NCBI GenBank assembly: GCA_023393045.1
Contig: JAEWMV010000190.1
Span: 1 to 17,443 of the forward strand
DNA: 17,443 nt
Origin: Bacillota bacterium
Lineage (GTDB): Bacteria; Bacillota; Clostridia; Christensenellales; CAG-138
Direction of reading: 5' to 3'
Below the pieces are notes generated by a model. It had not been told where the DNA came from. It ran no database searches and saw only the letters and a list, made by a program, of their open reading frames with translations. Of this stretch, positions 1 to 8,662 are shown in pieces. Both the position numbers and the translations under genes were made by a program. Position 1 is the first letter of the stretch; each line of letters opens with the position of its first letter.

Positions 1-583
1 CGTTCGTAATCACCGCGAGGAACGCGATGGCCAGCGATATGCGCGCGCCCCAGAAAAGCCTTGTGCACAGGTCGCGGCCCAGATAATCCGTCCCGAACCA
101 GTGATATACGCCCTCCTCAACGCCGGTATAGACGTAATAATCCACCTTGACGTCGACCACTGCGACGCCCTTGGCCTCGTACTCCCTGACGATCTCGATG
201 ATCGAGCCCTCTGGGAAGCGGCTCGCGTCCTCAAGGCTGCTCTTCTTGCGGTTGGTAAGCAAGCGGCTTCCGTCAGCGATGCCGATATCCTCAAGATAGG
301 GAATCTTGGGCGGCAGGTTCTTTTGCCCGACGCTCTGCTCGGTATAGGTATAGCCCGTTATGTTCGGCACGATGAGCGCGAGCAGGATGACGATGAGTAT
401 GCACCAGAAAGAAAAGACTGAAATCTTGCTCTTGCTAAGGCGCAGCACCACATCCCGGTAAAAGCCGATGGGCTTGGTTTTGAACTTCTCATCCTTTATT
501 TCGTCAACCTGCACGACCTCAAACATGGAATCGGGCAGATTGAGGATTTCTTCTGGAATCCCCGCGTTTTTATCAATGATCAT
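1..583 (-). CDS. oppC: Oligopeptide ABC transporter permease OppC-type, N-terminal part (runs off left edge)
   Basis: This is one of the two inner-membrane permease subunits of a peptide/nickel-type ABC importer. Only the first 194 codons are in the window. The protein begins MIIDKNAGIPEEIL, has a soluble N-terminal tail of about 60 residues, then a first membrane segment (about residues 62-76, rich in I, L and V), then an extracellular stretch containing the OppC/DppC hallmark HWFGTDYLGRD just before the second membrane segment, where the sequence ends. The start at 583 is preceded by GGGAGG and its ATG overlaps the oppB stop as ATGA, so the two permeases are translationally coupled. The extracellular insertion between TM1 and the GTDYLGRD motif is long (about 90 residues), as in some Clostridia OppC proteins. 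The family call is firm; the peptide substrate is inferred only from family. Confidence 0.93.
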   Translation of the reverse strand, partial: MIIDKNAGIPEEILNLPDSMFEVVQVDEIKDEKFKTKPIGFYRDVVLRLSKSKISVFSFWCILIVILLALIVPNITGYTYTEQSVGQKNLPPKIPYLEDIGIADGSRLLTNRKKSSLEDASRFPEGSIIEIVREYEAKGVAVVDVKVDYYVYTGVEEGVYHWFGTDYLGRDLCTRLFWGARISLAIAFLAVITN

Positions 584-1530
584 TTTCCACCTCCCACCCT
601 TATACGCGGATCGATAATTCCATAGGAAATATCCACGATAAGGATTGTGACCAGAGATATAACCGAATAGAAAATGAGCAGCGCCACCGTGAGGAAATGG
701 TCGCCGGCAAGTATGGAATCGATCAGCTGGCCGCCCATGCCCGGCACCGCGAACATTTTTTCAACGACGAGGGAACCGCCCATGATGCCCGTGATCATGG
801 GGATGATCGTGTTGGCGATGGGAACGAGGGAGTTCCTGAACGCGTGGCGCACCGTCGACTGCGTCCGCGTCAGACCCTTGGTGCGGGCGAGCAGCAGATA
901 TTCGGAGGAGAGCGTCTCAATGAGCTCACCGCGCAAATACCGCGCGATCGTCGCGATGGGGCCCAGCGCAAGGGCGAAGATGGGCAGCGTCAGCGAATGG
1001 AACATGACGGCAAGGGAAGCCGCTGTCGAATCATACAGCGTTGGGAACAACGGCCACTTGAATGTGAGGAGGTATTGCATCAGCGACGCGAATACGAACG
1101 AAGGCACCGATATGAATATCACGATCAAAAGCGATATGACGTTATCCGCCATCTTGTTGCGCCTGAGCGCGGCGATCGTGCCCACGATGATGCCCAAAGG
1201 AATGGATATTAAAAGAGAAACGATATTGAGCATCACGGTCGGCGGGATTCTCGAGGATAGAATCGCAAAAACGTCCATGCCGGGACGCACCTTAACCGAT
1301 GTGCCGAAATCGCCCTCCGTTATCATGCCTTTGATAAAATAATAGTATTGGACGACCATGGGTTTGTCCAAATGCATCTCCGCTTCCAGAATTTTCTGGA
1401 TTTCCGGGGAAACCTCGGGATTTTCAAAGATGCTCGTGGGCATCAACCGAATGATCCAAAACGACAGTGTCATAATCAGGAACAGGGTCAGCAGCATCGC
1501 GCCGATCCGCCCCAATATGTATTTGAACAT
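580..1530 (-). CDS. oppB: Oligopeptide ABC transporter permease OppB-type
   Basis: This is the first permease subunit of the peptide importer. It is 316 aa, the usual size. I chose the ATG at 1530 (MFKYILGRIGAML) and not an upstream in-frame ATG at 1581, because GGGAGG lies a few bases before it and OppB/DppB proteins normally begin with a membrane helix of this kind. Visible segments: TM1 about residues 9-29; the typical periplasmic stretch with LDKPMVVQYYYF and GDFGTS (about 54-77); further membrane segments about 100-122, 130-150, 175-196, 238-256 and 278-300; and the cytoplasmic EAA coupling loop that contacts the ATPases (SSEYLLLARTKGL, about 208-220). The C-terminal IDPRIRVG is characteristic of the family. 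It overlaps oppC by four bases. No ATPase genes (OppD/OppF) are in the window; they would be expected beyond the left edge. Confidence 0.95.
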   Translation of the reverse strand: MFKYILGRIGAMLLTLFLIMTLSFWIIRLMPTSIFENPEVSPEIQKILEAEMHLDKPMVVQYYYFIKGMITEGDFGTSVKVRPGMDVFAILSSRIPPTVMLNIVSLLISIPLGIIVGTIAALRRNKMADNVISLLIVIFISVPSFVFASLMQYLLTFKWPLFPTLYDSTAASLAVMFHSLTLPIFALALGPIATIARYLRGELIETLSSEYLLLARTKGLTRTQSTVRHAFRNSLVPIANTIIPMITGIMGGSLVVEKMFAVPGMGGQLIDSILAGDHFLTVALLIFYSVISLVTILIVDISYGIIDPRIRVGGGK

Positions 1531-1599
1531 CAACACCCTCCCATCTTCTGTGAAAGAACATAACCGGATATGTCCCCGCAAGACATATTTTTACGCACA

Positions 1600-1629
1600 G
1601 GTGTGTTGCCGCAACCGCGGCAACACACC
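1600..1629 (-). promoter_or_regulatory. 13-bp perfect hairpin between oppA and oppB
   Basis: The arms GGTGTGTTGCCGC and GCGGCAACACACC are perfect complements around a four-base loop. The element lies in the 144-base gap between the oppA stop and the oppB start. On the minus strand it is followed by TGTGCGTAAAAATA, which is not a clean U-tract, so it is a poor Rho-independent terminator. In importer operons such hairpins commonly protect the binding-protein mRNA from 3' decay or cause partial termination, so that the lipoprotein is made in excess over the permeases. That role is inferred here. Confidence 0.7.
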
Positions 1630-1674
1630 TTTCCGCTATACGCTGCAGGCTCTTTCGCTGCCCATTTGCGGCGC

Positions 1675-3492
1675 TTACTCTACGATATCGCCGTAAATGG
1701 TGCCCCAGCCGAAACCCGGGATGTAGGTCTCAACCGGAAGCTTCAGGTGATCGGCGAACATCTGATAGGCCACGTCCTGAACCACCGGGATGTGGATCAC
1801 ATACTCGAGATAGATCTCCTCAAGCTTCTGCGTCTCCTGGAGCATCCTGGTGTAATCGGCCTTCACCTCGGCAGAATCGCACAGGGCAAACTGATCGTCG
1901 AACGCCTGCACGAAGTAGTTGTTCGGGGAGGTGCCATAGCTGGTCAGATAGTAGTAGAAGACCTGGTACGGGTAGATGCGCGCGGCGGTGCGGGACCAAT
2001 CGTTGGGGCTCAGATCCCACTTGTCGTCGCCCGTCTGCTTGAATTCCGTGGCGCTCAGGGGGGAGGTCACAATGTCGATCTGCAAGCGGCCTTCAAAGAT
2101 CTTGGGGAACTCCTCCTTGAGGTACTCGGCGGTCGCCTGCCATGCGGTATCGGAATCCCCGACGGCCAGCACAATGGTGATGACCTCATCGGCGCCAACG
2201 CCAGCCTCCGTGCAAGCCTGGTTGAAATATTCGAGGGCGAGTTCGGGATTATAGCCATAGGGGCCCCAGGATTCGACCATGGCGGTGACGGCCTTGCCGT
2301 ATTCGGACTCGCGATAGGTGAGCTTGGTTTCGCTGAGGATACCGGCCTGCCCGCTGACATAGGTTCCGGTAGGCTCCATGTAGCCGAAGATGTCACGGGC
2401 GATGACCTCGCGGTTCATCGCGTGATAGAGCGCCTTGCGGTACGCAACGGAAGCGCTGAGCGGGTTATTCGGATTCTTGCAGTTGATGTCGATGTGGTAG
2501 ACCGCGTTGGTGGGATAGGAGACCATGCGCGGGTCGTCGATATAGGTTTCAATGGTGTTGGCGTCGGGCAGGAAGTCGTTGAGCAGGCCCTGCTCCCAAA
2601 GCTCGACGCGGGCGTTCATCTCGGGGATGATGCGCACTTCAACGCGGTCATAGTTGAACAGGTCGGCGAGCCAGTGGTCCGGGTTCTTCGTGTAAACGTG
2701 CATGGAGTCGAACTCCCATGTATCGAAGAAATACGGACCGCAGCCCATCCAGTTCTCCAAGGTGGTGCCGTAGGTGGTTTCGGTGCGCGTGTCGTTCATG
2801 CCGGCCTCGTAGTAGGGTTCGTATACCGGGAAGCAGGAACGGTCCGTGAATTGCGAGCAAACCTGCGACTGGGTGTTGACATCGACGGTGGTGATCTGAA
2901 TTGTGTACTCGTCGATCTTCTTGATGCCCACATCGTTCCAGGACACGGTGTTGGCGGTTCCCTGCAGGGAGTAATCCTTGGCGTTGAGGATGGTGATGCT
3001 GGCGCTGGAGAGGAAGTCGGCCATCTGGTTGGCGAGAATGGGATCCAGCTGCATCTTGAAGGAATACATGAAGGTGTCGGCATTGATGGGGTCGCCGTTT
3101 TGCCAGCAGGCTTCCGGGCGGATCTTGATCTGCCAATTGTAATCGTCGATCTTGACCGGCAGCTCCGCCGCCAAGTCGCCGATGTACTCAAAGCCCTTCC
3201 CGTCCGCGGTGGGATAACGGCGATAGAGCGGGGAAGAGCAGTAGTCATGCGGCGTCTGGAGCGTGGACTCAACGCTGTCGTGTCCATTGAGAATCGGGCA
3301 GTCGCTGCTCATATAGGTGCGATGCACCTTTTCGGCAGCCGTGGAGCCGGGATCGGCGGTTCCCGGGGCGGTCGATGTGGGGTCGTTTGCAGCCTGGTCG
3401 GGGGTTGTGCCTGGGTTCGTGGTCGGCTTGCAGGCGGCCAATGTACCCATTACGAGAACAACCGCCAACAGAATGGCTACGAGCTTCTTCAT
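1675..3492 (-). CDS. oppA: Peptide ABC transporter substrate-binding lipoprotein (SBP_bac_5 / OppA-DppA family)
   Basis: This is the extracellular binding protein that captures peptides and delivers them to OppBC. It is 605 aa from the chosen ATG at 3492, which has a strong AAGGAGG upstream; an in-frame ATG at 3546 would put 18 residues before the signal peptide and is unlikely. The N-terminus is a lipoprotein signal (MKKLVAILLAVV... with lipobox LAAC, Cys21), followed by a Pro/Thr-rich linker. Family signs include WQNGDPINADTFMYSFK (the usual W-x-DG-xxxTAxDV-x-S region) and VAYRKALYHAMNREVIARDIFG (the usual FRKAIAYAIDR region). It is somewhat longer than typical OppA (about 540-600 aa). It is the first of the three classical importer genes here, followed by a hairpin and then oppB. 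A peptide substrate is likely, but related proteins also bind nickel, sugars or opines. Confidence 0.93.
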   Translation of the reverse strand: MKKLVAILLAVVLVMGTLAACKPTTNPGTTPDQAANDPTSTAPGTADPGSTAAEKVHRTYMSSDCPILNGHDSVESTLQTPHDYCSSPLYRRYPTADGKGFEYIGDLAAELPVKIDDYNWQIKIRPEACWQNGDPINADTFMYSFKMQLDPILANQMADFLSSASITILNAKDYSLQGTANTVSWNDVGIKKIDEYTIQITTVDVNTQSQVCSQFTDRSCFPVYEPYYEAGMNDTRTETTYGTTLENWMGCGPYFFDTWEFDSMHVYTKNPDHWLADLFNYDRVEVRIIPEMNARVELWEQGLLNDFLPDANTIETYIDDPRMVSYPTNAVYHIDINCKNPNNPLSASVAYRKALYHAMNREVIARDIFGYMEPTGTYVSGQAGILSETKLTYRESEYGKAVTAMVESWGPYGYNPELALEYFNQACTEAGVGADEVITIVLAVGDSDTAWQATAEYLKEEFPKIFEGRLQIDIVTSPLSATEFKQTGDDKWDLSPNDWSRTAARIYPYQVFYYYLTSYGTSPNNYFVQAFDDQFALCDSAEVKADYTRMLQETQKLEEIYLEYVIHIPVVQDVAYQMFADHLKLPVETYIPGFGWGTIYGDIVE

Positions 3493-3616
3493 GAACGCAT
3501 CCTCCTTGTTATATTCTCGGGCTGATATCCCGAAAAATTGAAACAACGACTGCTTTGCGGTTCAAACACCGGGGCGCCGCATCCGTCCCTTTCGGACAGG
3601 ATTACGGCGCGCCTGC

Positions 3617-4015
3617 TCATGAAAGCATCGGCAGCGCGGCGAGCGCGGAGAGAATCAAAAATACGGCGGCAAAACCCATCATCCAGGGCACGTCCCTGGA
3701 TTTGGGTCTGGATTTCACATATTCAAGGTAACCGCCCTTCATCTTGTCGGCCGGTTCCTGCCGCTTGTTGCGCAGCATGTTAATGAGGCATTTGGTGCCG
3801 TATTTCAGGCTGTTGAACATACCCATATTTTTTACCAGCCCGCCGAGGCCGAAGCAGAGAAATACGGAGCCTGCGGTAAAGAGCATATCCGAAAGGAACG
3901 CGCCCTGCGCCGAGCCGAATATCAGCTTGCGGATGAAGGAAAGCGCCACGCCGGCTGCACACAGGAGGACGACCTTTTTCCAAACATTCCTCAGCGAGAG
4001 CAATATAGCCGGCAT
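3617..4015 (-). CDS. Small membrane protein, DUF3899-like
   Basis: This is a 132-aa protein with three predicted membrane segments (about residues 14-33, 41-63 and 109-131). A basic cytoplasmic stretch between the second and third contains FNSLKYGTK and GGYLEYVKSR. The pattern of two helices, an F-x-x-[LI]-x-Y-G/S-x-[KR] stretch, a charged linker with Y-x-x-Y-V and a final helix matches my memory of DUF3899 proteins, whose function is unknown. The ATG at 4015 has GGGAG about ten bases upstream. It lies 124 bases upstream of oppA on the same strand, so it may be co-transcribed and could be an accessory factor of the peptide importer. That link is only positional. The DUF assignment was made without a database search. 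Confidence 0.75.
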   Translation of the reverse strand: MPAILLSLRNVWKKVVLLCAAGVALSFIRKLIFGSAQGAFLSDMLFTAGSVFLCFGLGGLVKNMGMFNSLKYGTKCLINMLRNKRQEPADKMKGGYLEYVKSRPKSRDVPWMMGFAAVFLILSALAALPMLS

Positions 4016-4360
4016 TCTCAGGTCACTCCCTCAAAAAAGTTATAATAAAAACAACACCAAAGACTGCAGCAACAGCATCGCCGCCGGCTCAAAAGAAACG
4101 TACAAATCTCGCGTTAATAATCGATATTCAGGAGAATAGAAATCTATAATATGTAATTGTATATAATCCTATTGTCAGCAACTTCACCCGTATCGGCCTG
4201 CTGAAAAAGGGCCGGACTGCCGCTTTCACTGTCCGATATCTGCCCGTTTCCCCGCAATTGCAGGAAATCTCTTCGCAAAAAATCGCATATCGCATCGGCG
4301 GGGCGGTATACCATTCCAAATTATTTTACGGTTTATTTCCCGCCTCTCTTTTGAGCATCC
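4016..4360. other. Intergenic region between divergent genes, no gene seen
   Basis: This stretch separates the DUF3899-like gene (minus) from the MazG-like gene (plus). It is AT-rich near both genes. On the minus strand at about 4038-4045 there is a TATAAC/TATTAT-like sequence that could be a -10 box for the DUF3899-opp operon, but I could not find a good -35 at 16-18 bases. A 63-codon open frame at 4128-4319 (minus) has no convincing ribosome site or recognisable sequence and was not called. Confidence 0.5.
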
Positions 4361-4369
4361 TGCTATAAT
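4361..4369 (+). promoter_or_regulatory. Extended -10 promoter for the MazG-like gene
   Basis: TGCTATAAT is a perfect -10 hexamer (4364-4369) with the upstream TG of an extended -10 element. No good -35 lies 17 bases upstream, which is typical for extended -10 promoters. It lies 32 bases before the ATG at 4401. Confidence 0.65.
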
Positions 4370-4400
4370 GATTGCACAGTCTATTCAGTGAGGTGAAGAT

Positions 4401-4709
4401 ATGGACAGGTTCTATAAAATGGCGGAAGCCTCCAACAAACGCTTCCCCAAGGGCGTCGCGCCTTTCCAAATGGCCACGCGCCTGCTGGAGGAGTGCGGCG
4501 AGGTCGCGGCGGAAATCAACCTTCGGGAGGACTCGGGCATCAAACGGCAGAAATACGGCGAACCGCGCAAGGAGGACCTTGCCAATGAACTGCGGCAGGC
4601 CATGGTCGAGCTTTTTAAAATCGCCGTCTATTATTCGGTTGAAAGGGAGTTGGAGGAATCCATCGATGAGTCCTTGGCGCGTTCCCGAGGCGAAGGGCTC
4701 ATCGATTAG
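4401..4709 (+). CDS. MazG-like nucleotide pyrophosphohydrolase-fold protein
   Basis: This is a 102-aa all-alpha protein of the MazG-like (NTP-PPase) type. Such proteins bind magnesium through acidic residues on helices and cleave nucleoside triphosphates to monophosphate and pyrophosphate, often for nucleotide-pool housekeeping. The first metal motif is clear: LLEECGEVAAEI (residues 28-39, with E31 and E34 as the ExxE pair). The second, normally ExxD, reads E63-L-R-Q66, so the usual aspartate is a glutamine. E58, D59 and E70 lie nearby and might compensate. The start at 4401 has AGGTG six bases upstream and an extended -10 promoter behind it. It stands alone between two minus-strand operons. 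Family membership is likely; activity and substrate are not shown. Confidence 0.78.
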   Translation: MDRFYKMAEASNKRFPKGVAPFQMATRLLEECGEVAAEINLREDSGIKRQKYGEPRKEDLANELRQAMVELFKIAVYYSVERELEESIDESLARSRGEGLID

Positions 4710-4726
4710 CAAAGTACACGTTGGAG

Positions 4727-4757
4727 AAAAGCGGCCCGCGCAATTTGCGCGGGCCGC
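4727..4757 (-). terminator. Rho-independent terminator of gdhA
   Basis: The arms GCGGCCCGCGCAA and TTGCGCGGGCCGC are perfectly complementary, at 4731-4743 and 4745-4757. The realistic stem is 11 GC-rich pairs with a five-base loop. On the minus strand it is followed by TTTTCTCC, and it lies 23 bases past the gdhA stop. On the plus strand it follows the MazG-like gene by 21 bases, but there the downstream sequence is TTGCAGG, so termination in that direction would be weaker. Confidence 0.88.
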
Positions 4758-4779
4758 TTGCAGGTGTTCGCGATGTAAC

Positions 4780-6126
4780 TTAGACCAGACCCTGCGCCAT
4801 CATGGCGTCGGCAACCTTCTGGAAGCCCGCGATGTTCGCGCCGGCAACGAGATTGTACCCAAGGCCGTAGGTCGCGGCCGCCTTGGCGGAAGCCGCATGG
4901 ATGTTCTCCATGATGGTGTGCAGCTTGGAATCGACCTCCTCCGCCGCCCACGCGAGGCGCTCGGAGTTCTGGCTCATCTCAAGGCCGGAAACCGCCACGC
5001 CGCCCGCGTTGACCGCCTTGGAGGGCGCCACGACGAGGCCCTTCTCCATGAGGTAGTAAAGCGCCTCGTTGGTGGTGGGCATGTTGGCGACTTCGATATA
5101 ATACCTGGTGCCGTTGGCGAGCATCTGGTTCGCCTCGGTCATGCCGATTTCGTTCTGGTACGCGCAGGGCATGCAGATATCGACTTTCTGGCCCCAGGGC
5201 TTCTTGCCGGCGAAGAACTCCACGCCGAACTTATCCGCGTAATCCTTGACCTTGTTGCGGCCAGAGTTGCGCATTTCGAGCATGTAATCCCATTTTTCCT
5301 GCGTGCCGACGCCCGCGGGATCGTAGATATAGCCGTCCGGGCCTGCGAGAGTGACGACCTTCGCGCCCAGCTGGCTCGCCTTCATAGCAACGCCCCAGGA
5401 CACGTTGCCAAAGCCCGAGATGGCGATGGTCTTGCCCTTGATGGTGTCGTTCTCATGCTTGAGCACTTCGTTGAGGTAATACACCGCGCCAAAGCCAGTC
5501 GCCTCGGGGCGGATCAAGCTGCCGCCGAAGCTGACGCCCTTGCCCGTGAGCACGCCGTTTTCGTACGCGCCGCGGATGCGCTTATACTGGCCGAAGAGGT
5601 AACCGATTTCGCGTCCGCCCACGCCGATGTCGCCCGCCGGAACGTCGATATCCGGGCCGATGTGGCGCTGCAGCTCCGTCATATACGCCTGGCAGAAACG
5701 CATGATCTCATTGTCGCTCTTGCCGTTGGGATCGAAGTCGCTGCCGCCCTTGCCGCCGCCCATGGGCAGCGAGGTCAGGCTGTTTTTAAACGTCTGCTCG
5801 AAGGCCAGGAACTTCATGACGGACAGGTTGACGTGCGACGCGAAGCGCAAGCCGCCCTTGTAGGGGCCGATGGCGCTGTTGAACTGCACACGGAAGCCGC
5901 GGTTGACGTTCACCTTGCCGGCGTCGTCCACCCAGGTCACGCGAAACTCGATGACGCGCTCAGGCTCGACCAGCCGTTCGAGCAAACCGGTCTTTTCATA
6001 CTCGGGATGCTGTTCGATAACGGTTTCAAGCGATTTGAGCACCTCTTCGACGGTCTGAATGAATTCAGGCTCATCCTTATCCCGCTTGTGGACCTTATTC
6101 AGGACTTCCTGAATGTAAGCGTTCAT
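4780..6126 (-). CDS. gdhA: NADP-type glutamate dehydrogenase
   Basis: This enzyme interconverts 2-oxoglutarate plus ammonium and glutamate using NAD(P)H. It acts in the cytoplasm, normally as a hexamer. It is 448 aa, the standard length of the hexameric small-subunit class. Visible landmarks: substrate-binding GPYKGGLRF (K90), the catalytic-lysine loop PMGGGKGGSDFDP (K126), PAGDIGVGGREIGYLFGQY with catalytic D166, the Rossmann fingerprint SGFGNVSWG (about 237-245), and the C-terminal NAGGVAVSGLEMSQNS. The residues just after GGLRF read ASHVN, where the family usually has HPSVN. The ATG at 6126 has GGAGG nine bases upstream and a consensus promoter at 6202-6230. It lies downstream of glnN on the same strand but has its own promoter and terminator. 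NADPH preference is inferred from similarity to the biosynthetic E. coli type. Confidence 0.97.
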   Translation of the reverse strand: MNAYIQEVLNKVHKRDKDEPEFIQTVEEVLKSLETVIEQHPEYEKTGLLERLVEPERVIEFRVTWVDDAGKVNVNRGFRVQFNSAIGPYKGGLRFASHVNLSVMKFLAFEQTFKNSLTSLPMGGGKGGSDFDPNGKSDNEIMRFCQAYMTELQRHIGPDIDVPAGDIGVGGREIGYLFGQYKRIRGAYENGVLTGKGVSFGGSLIRPEATGFGAVYYLNEVLKHENDTIKGKTIAISGFGNVSWGVAMKASQLGAKVVTLAGPDGYIYDPAGVGTQEKWDYMLEMRNSGRNKVKDYADKFGVEFFAGKKPWGQKVDICMPCAYQNEIGMTEANQMLANGTRYYIEVANMPTTNEALYYLMEKGLVVAPSKAVNAGGVAVSGLEMSQNSERLAWAAEEVDSKLHTIMENIHAASAKAAATYGLGYNLVAGANIAGFQKVADAMMAQGLV

Positions 6127-6197
6127 GGGTTTACCTCCGATTTAATGATATAATTCGGCGCTTCGCACGGCAAAAAAGCCCTGCCCAGACACACCAA

Positions 6198-6212
6198 CGA
6201 TATCATATATCG
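6198..6212. promoter_or_regulatory. Inverted repeat over the gdhA -10 box
   Basis: CGATAT-CAT-ATATCG is a perfect 6+3+6 inverted repeat that covers the -10 hexamer of the gdhA promoter. A dimeric repressor bound here would block transcription, so it is a possible operator. The repeat is AT-rich, so chance similarity cannot be excluded. Confidence 0.4.
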
Positions 6213-6230
6213 AAGCAAGAATAATGTCAA
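6202..6230 (-). promoter_or_regulatory. Sigma-A promoter of gdhA
   Basis: On the minus strand TTGACA (6225-6230) and TATGAT (6202-6207) are separated by exactly 17 bases, a near-perfect vegetative promoter. Transcription would start near 6195, giving a 5' untranslated leader of about 70 bases that contains an A/T-rich run and the GGAGG site. Confidence 0.85.
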
Positions 6231-6282
6231 TAAGGGCAAAGCTTTATGTTACTATATATTCTATTTCAATAAAAAATGCAGC

Positions 6283-8367
<2,085 letters not shown>

Positions 8368-8423
8368 CTATTTGAACTCCTTAAAAATAAAATGCATCAA
8401 AGAATATATTATTATATTTAAAC

Positions 8424-8452
8424 ATTATATTCATTTACATGAGGAAGCGCAA
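8424..8452 (-). promoter_or_regulatory. Probable sigma-A promoter of glnN
   Basis: On the minus strand a perfect -10 TATAAT (8424-8429) is 17 bases from TTGCGC (8447-8452), a -35 with four of six consensus bases. The distance to the glnN start gives a leader of about 50 bases, which is very A/T-rich. Confidence 0.65.
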
Positions 8453-8490
8453 TACAACGAACGCTTATACGCTTATTAAATATTTAAATA

Positions 8491-8518
8491 CCTTATGCGT
8501 TGACAAGCGCGCATAAGG
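8491..8518. promoter_or_regulatory. Inverted repeat around the -35 box, possible operator between divergent promoters
   Basis: CCTTATGCG (8491-8499) and CGCATAAGG (8510-8518) are perfect 9-bp arms separated by ten bases that contain the TTGACA of the plus-strand promoter. The element also lies about 40 bases upstream of the glnN -35. Related ACGCTTAT/GCTTATTA sequence occurs at 8461-8479. A dimeric regulator bound here could control the orphan transcript, glnN or both. Confidence 0.5.
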
Positions 8519-8528
8519 CGTATATAAT
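8500..8528 (+). promoter_or_regulatory. Perfect consensus sigma-A promoter pointing into a gene-free region
   Basis: TTGACA (8500-8505), a 17-base spacer and TATAAT (8523-8528) form an exact consensus promoter on the plus strand. No plus-strand open frame with a ribosome site lies downstream before the convergent permease gene ends at 8663. The predicted start is near 8535. It is the best promoter in the window by match to consensus. Confidence 0.85.
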
Positions 8529-8534
8529 TGCGTC

Positions 8535-8616
8535 AATATAACTTTGGTAGCAGGGTTTCTCCTTTTTAATGGCACCGTGGGCGTTCGGATAAAACCGGGC
8601 GCCCGCGGTGTTCTTA
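8535..8616 (+). ncRNA. Candidate small structured RNA (unassigned)
   Basis: A consensus promoter would begin a transcript near 8535. The RNA contains an uninterrupted 16-pair stem (arms 8573-8588 and 8595-8610, with three G-U pairs and an ATAAAA loop), followed by TTCTTA, which could serve as a weak terminator and would give about 80 bases. If transcription continues, CTCCTTTTT (8559-8567) can pair with AAAAGGGAG (8624-8632) and GGGTTT (8553-8558) with AAACCC (8638-8643). That would place the 16-pair stem at the tip of a long interrupted rod reminiscent in outline of 6S RNA, though shorter than typical 6S. I do not recognise a known family. The 3' end is uncertain. Confidence 0.45.
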
Positions 8617-8620
8617 GGGA

Positions 8621-8647
8621 TAAAAAAGGGAGGGCGCAAACCCTCCC
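8621..8647 (-). terminator. Rho-independent terminator of the MacB-like cassette
   Basis: On the minus strand GGGAGGG, a six-base loop and CCCTCCC are followed by TTTTTTA, starting 16 bases past the permease stop codon. This is a standard terminator that closes the three-gene operon. Confidence 0.9.
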
Positions 8648-8662
8648 ATAAAAACCTCATAT

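Noticed and set aside
1570..3525. 651-codon plus-strand open frame opposite oppA
   Set aside because: Its translation is rich in V, G, H, D and R with no domain, and it has no ribosome site. The opposite strand encodes a clear lipoprotein OppA. It is a codon-bias shadow.
4128..4319. 63-codon minus-strand open frame in the DUF3899/MazG intergenic region
   Set aside because: No ribosome site, no recognisable sequence and an unlikely composition. It may simply be leader or promoter DNA.
4372..6153. 593-codon plus-strand open frame opposite gdhA, overlapping the MazG-like gene in another frame
   Set aside because: The complementary strand has every glutamate dehydrogenase motif, and the frame's low-complexity A/R/H/V composition is typical of antisense to GC-biased genes.
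8569..8592. Seven-codon ATG frame in the orphan transcript as a leader peptide
   Set aside because: No ribosome site, and most of it lies inside the 16-pair stem; there is no downstream plus-strand gene to attenuate.
8535..8660. T-box or known riboswitch in the orphan transcript
   Set aside because: No T-box AGGGTGGTACCGCG-like sequence is present, and there is no downstream coding region for a cis-acting switch to control.
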